Shown here: piece after piece, positions 6,391 to 6,423 of the stretch | Layout: each line of letters begins with the position of its first letter | Position numbering within the stretch: the first letter of the stretch is position 1 | Origin: Bacillota bacterium | Lineage (GTDB): Bacteria > Bacillota > Clostridia > Oscillospirales > Acutalibacteraceae | DNA length: 6,423 nt | Assembly (NCBI GenBank): GCA_023420245.1 | Contig: JAEZWL010000089.1 | Coordinates: forward strand, 1-6,423 | Direction of reading: 5' to 3' | The notes under the pieces: generated by a model | Database searches by the model: none | Seen by the model: the letters and a program-made list of their open reading frames with translations, nothing else | What the model was told of the DNA's origin: nothing | Program-made: the position numbers and the translations under genes

Positions 6391-6415
6391 AGCCGTAGTG
6401 GATTGACTACCGGCT
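6391..6415 (-). repeat. Hairpin 4 of the array
   Basis: AGCCG plus TAGT (6391-6399) pairs with ACTA plus CGGCT (6406-6409 and 6411-6415), nine pairs with a single bulged base at 6410 and a six-base loop (6400-6405). Unlike the other three it lacks the TAAAA loop. It lies within 10 bases of the window edge, so the array may continue. Confidence 0.7.
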
Positions 6416-6423
6416 AACCCTTA

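Larger units (their letters stand above)
6298..6423. mobile_element. Probable end of an IS200/IS605-type element (partial, no transposase in window)
   Basis: A run of four closely spaced hairpins fills this stretch, which is also more GC-rich than the AT-rich flank at 6187-6297. Such subterminal imperfect hairpins are typical of IS200/IS605-family ends, where the TnpA Y1 transposase reads single-stranded hairpins and where the omega-RNA of TnpB is encoded at the right end. Two stems gain G-U pairs only when read from the minus strand, which favours a minus-strand RNA and a tnpB lying beyond 6423. All three minus-strand frames stop within the first 20 bases of the window. The alternative is the left end of a plus-strand tnpA element, since IS200 leaders are also structured. 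The outer boundary is unclear; the palindrome GTCATGAC at 6298-6305 is a candidate vicinity. A non-mobile structured RNA or intergenic repeat is also possible. Confidence 0.5.

Noticed and set aside
6305..6415. A CRISPR array
   Set aside because: The hairpins share only a five-base loop; their stems differ, and there are no identical repeats separated by unique spacers.

Overview
The window reads as core chromosome of a low-to-mid GC Gram-positive bacterium of the class Clostridia. The gene order is typical of Firmicutes, and the protein sequences (notably the IspG N-terminus and the RseP core) look closest to the Ruminococcaceae/Oscillospirales group. That lineage placement is from memory of family sequences, not from a search.

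All recognised genes lie on the minus strand and fill bases 11-6165 almost without gaps. In transcription order they are pyrH (UMP kinase), frr (ribosome recycling factor), uppS (undecaprenyl diphosphate synthase), cdsA (CDP-diglyceride synthase), dxr (DXP reductoisomerase), rseP (site-2 intramembrane protease) and ispG (HMBPP synthase). Gaps run from -1 to +9 nt, except for 33 nt between cdsA and dxr. Several Shine-Dalgarno sequences are embedded in the last codons of the preceding gene, so this is a tightly coupled operon. A good sigma-A-type promoter (6195-6223) sits about 25 nt upstream of the pyrH start. The window ends at base 1 with a Shine-Dalgarno-like sequence, so another gene probably follows ispG. 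In relatives this is often polC, but nothing of it is visible here.

The genes join nucleotide supply and translation (PyrH, Frr) to envelope building. Dxr and IspG are two steps of the MEP isoprenoid pathway. UppS turns its products into the C55 lipid carrier for cell-wall polymers. CdsA makes CDP-diacylglycerol for phospholipids. RseP acts in membrane stress signalling. Two start codons are TTG (pyrH, cdsA), each supported by its Shine-Dalgarno spacing. All seven proteins are full length with family catalytic motifs; I saw no frameshifts.

The only accessory-looking part is 6187-6423, upstream of pyrH. Its first part is AT-rich and carries the promoter. From about 6298 to the window edge it holds four consecutive hairpins. 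Three share the same TAAAA loop at a 25-26 nt spacing. This resembles the structured end of an IS200/IS605-family (tnpA/tnpB) element, possibly with an omega-RNA-like scaffold. No transposase gene is inside the window, so this is inference. The rpsB-tsf genes usually found before pyrH are not seen here.
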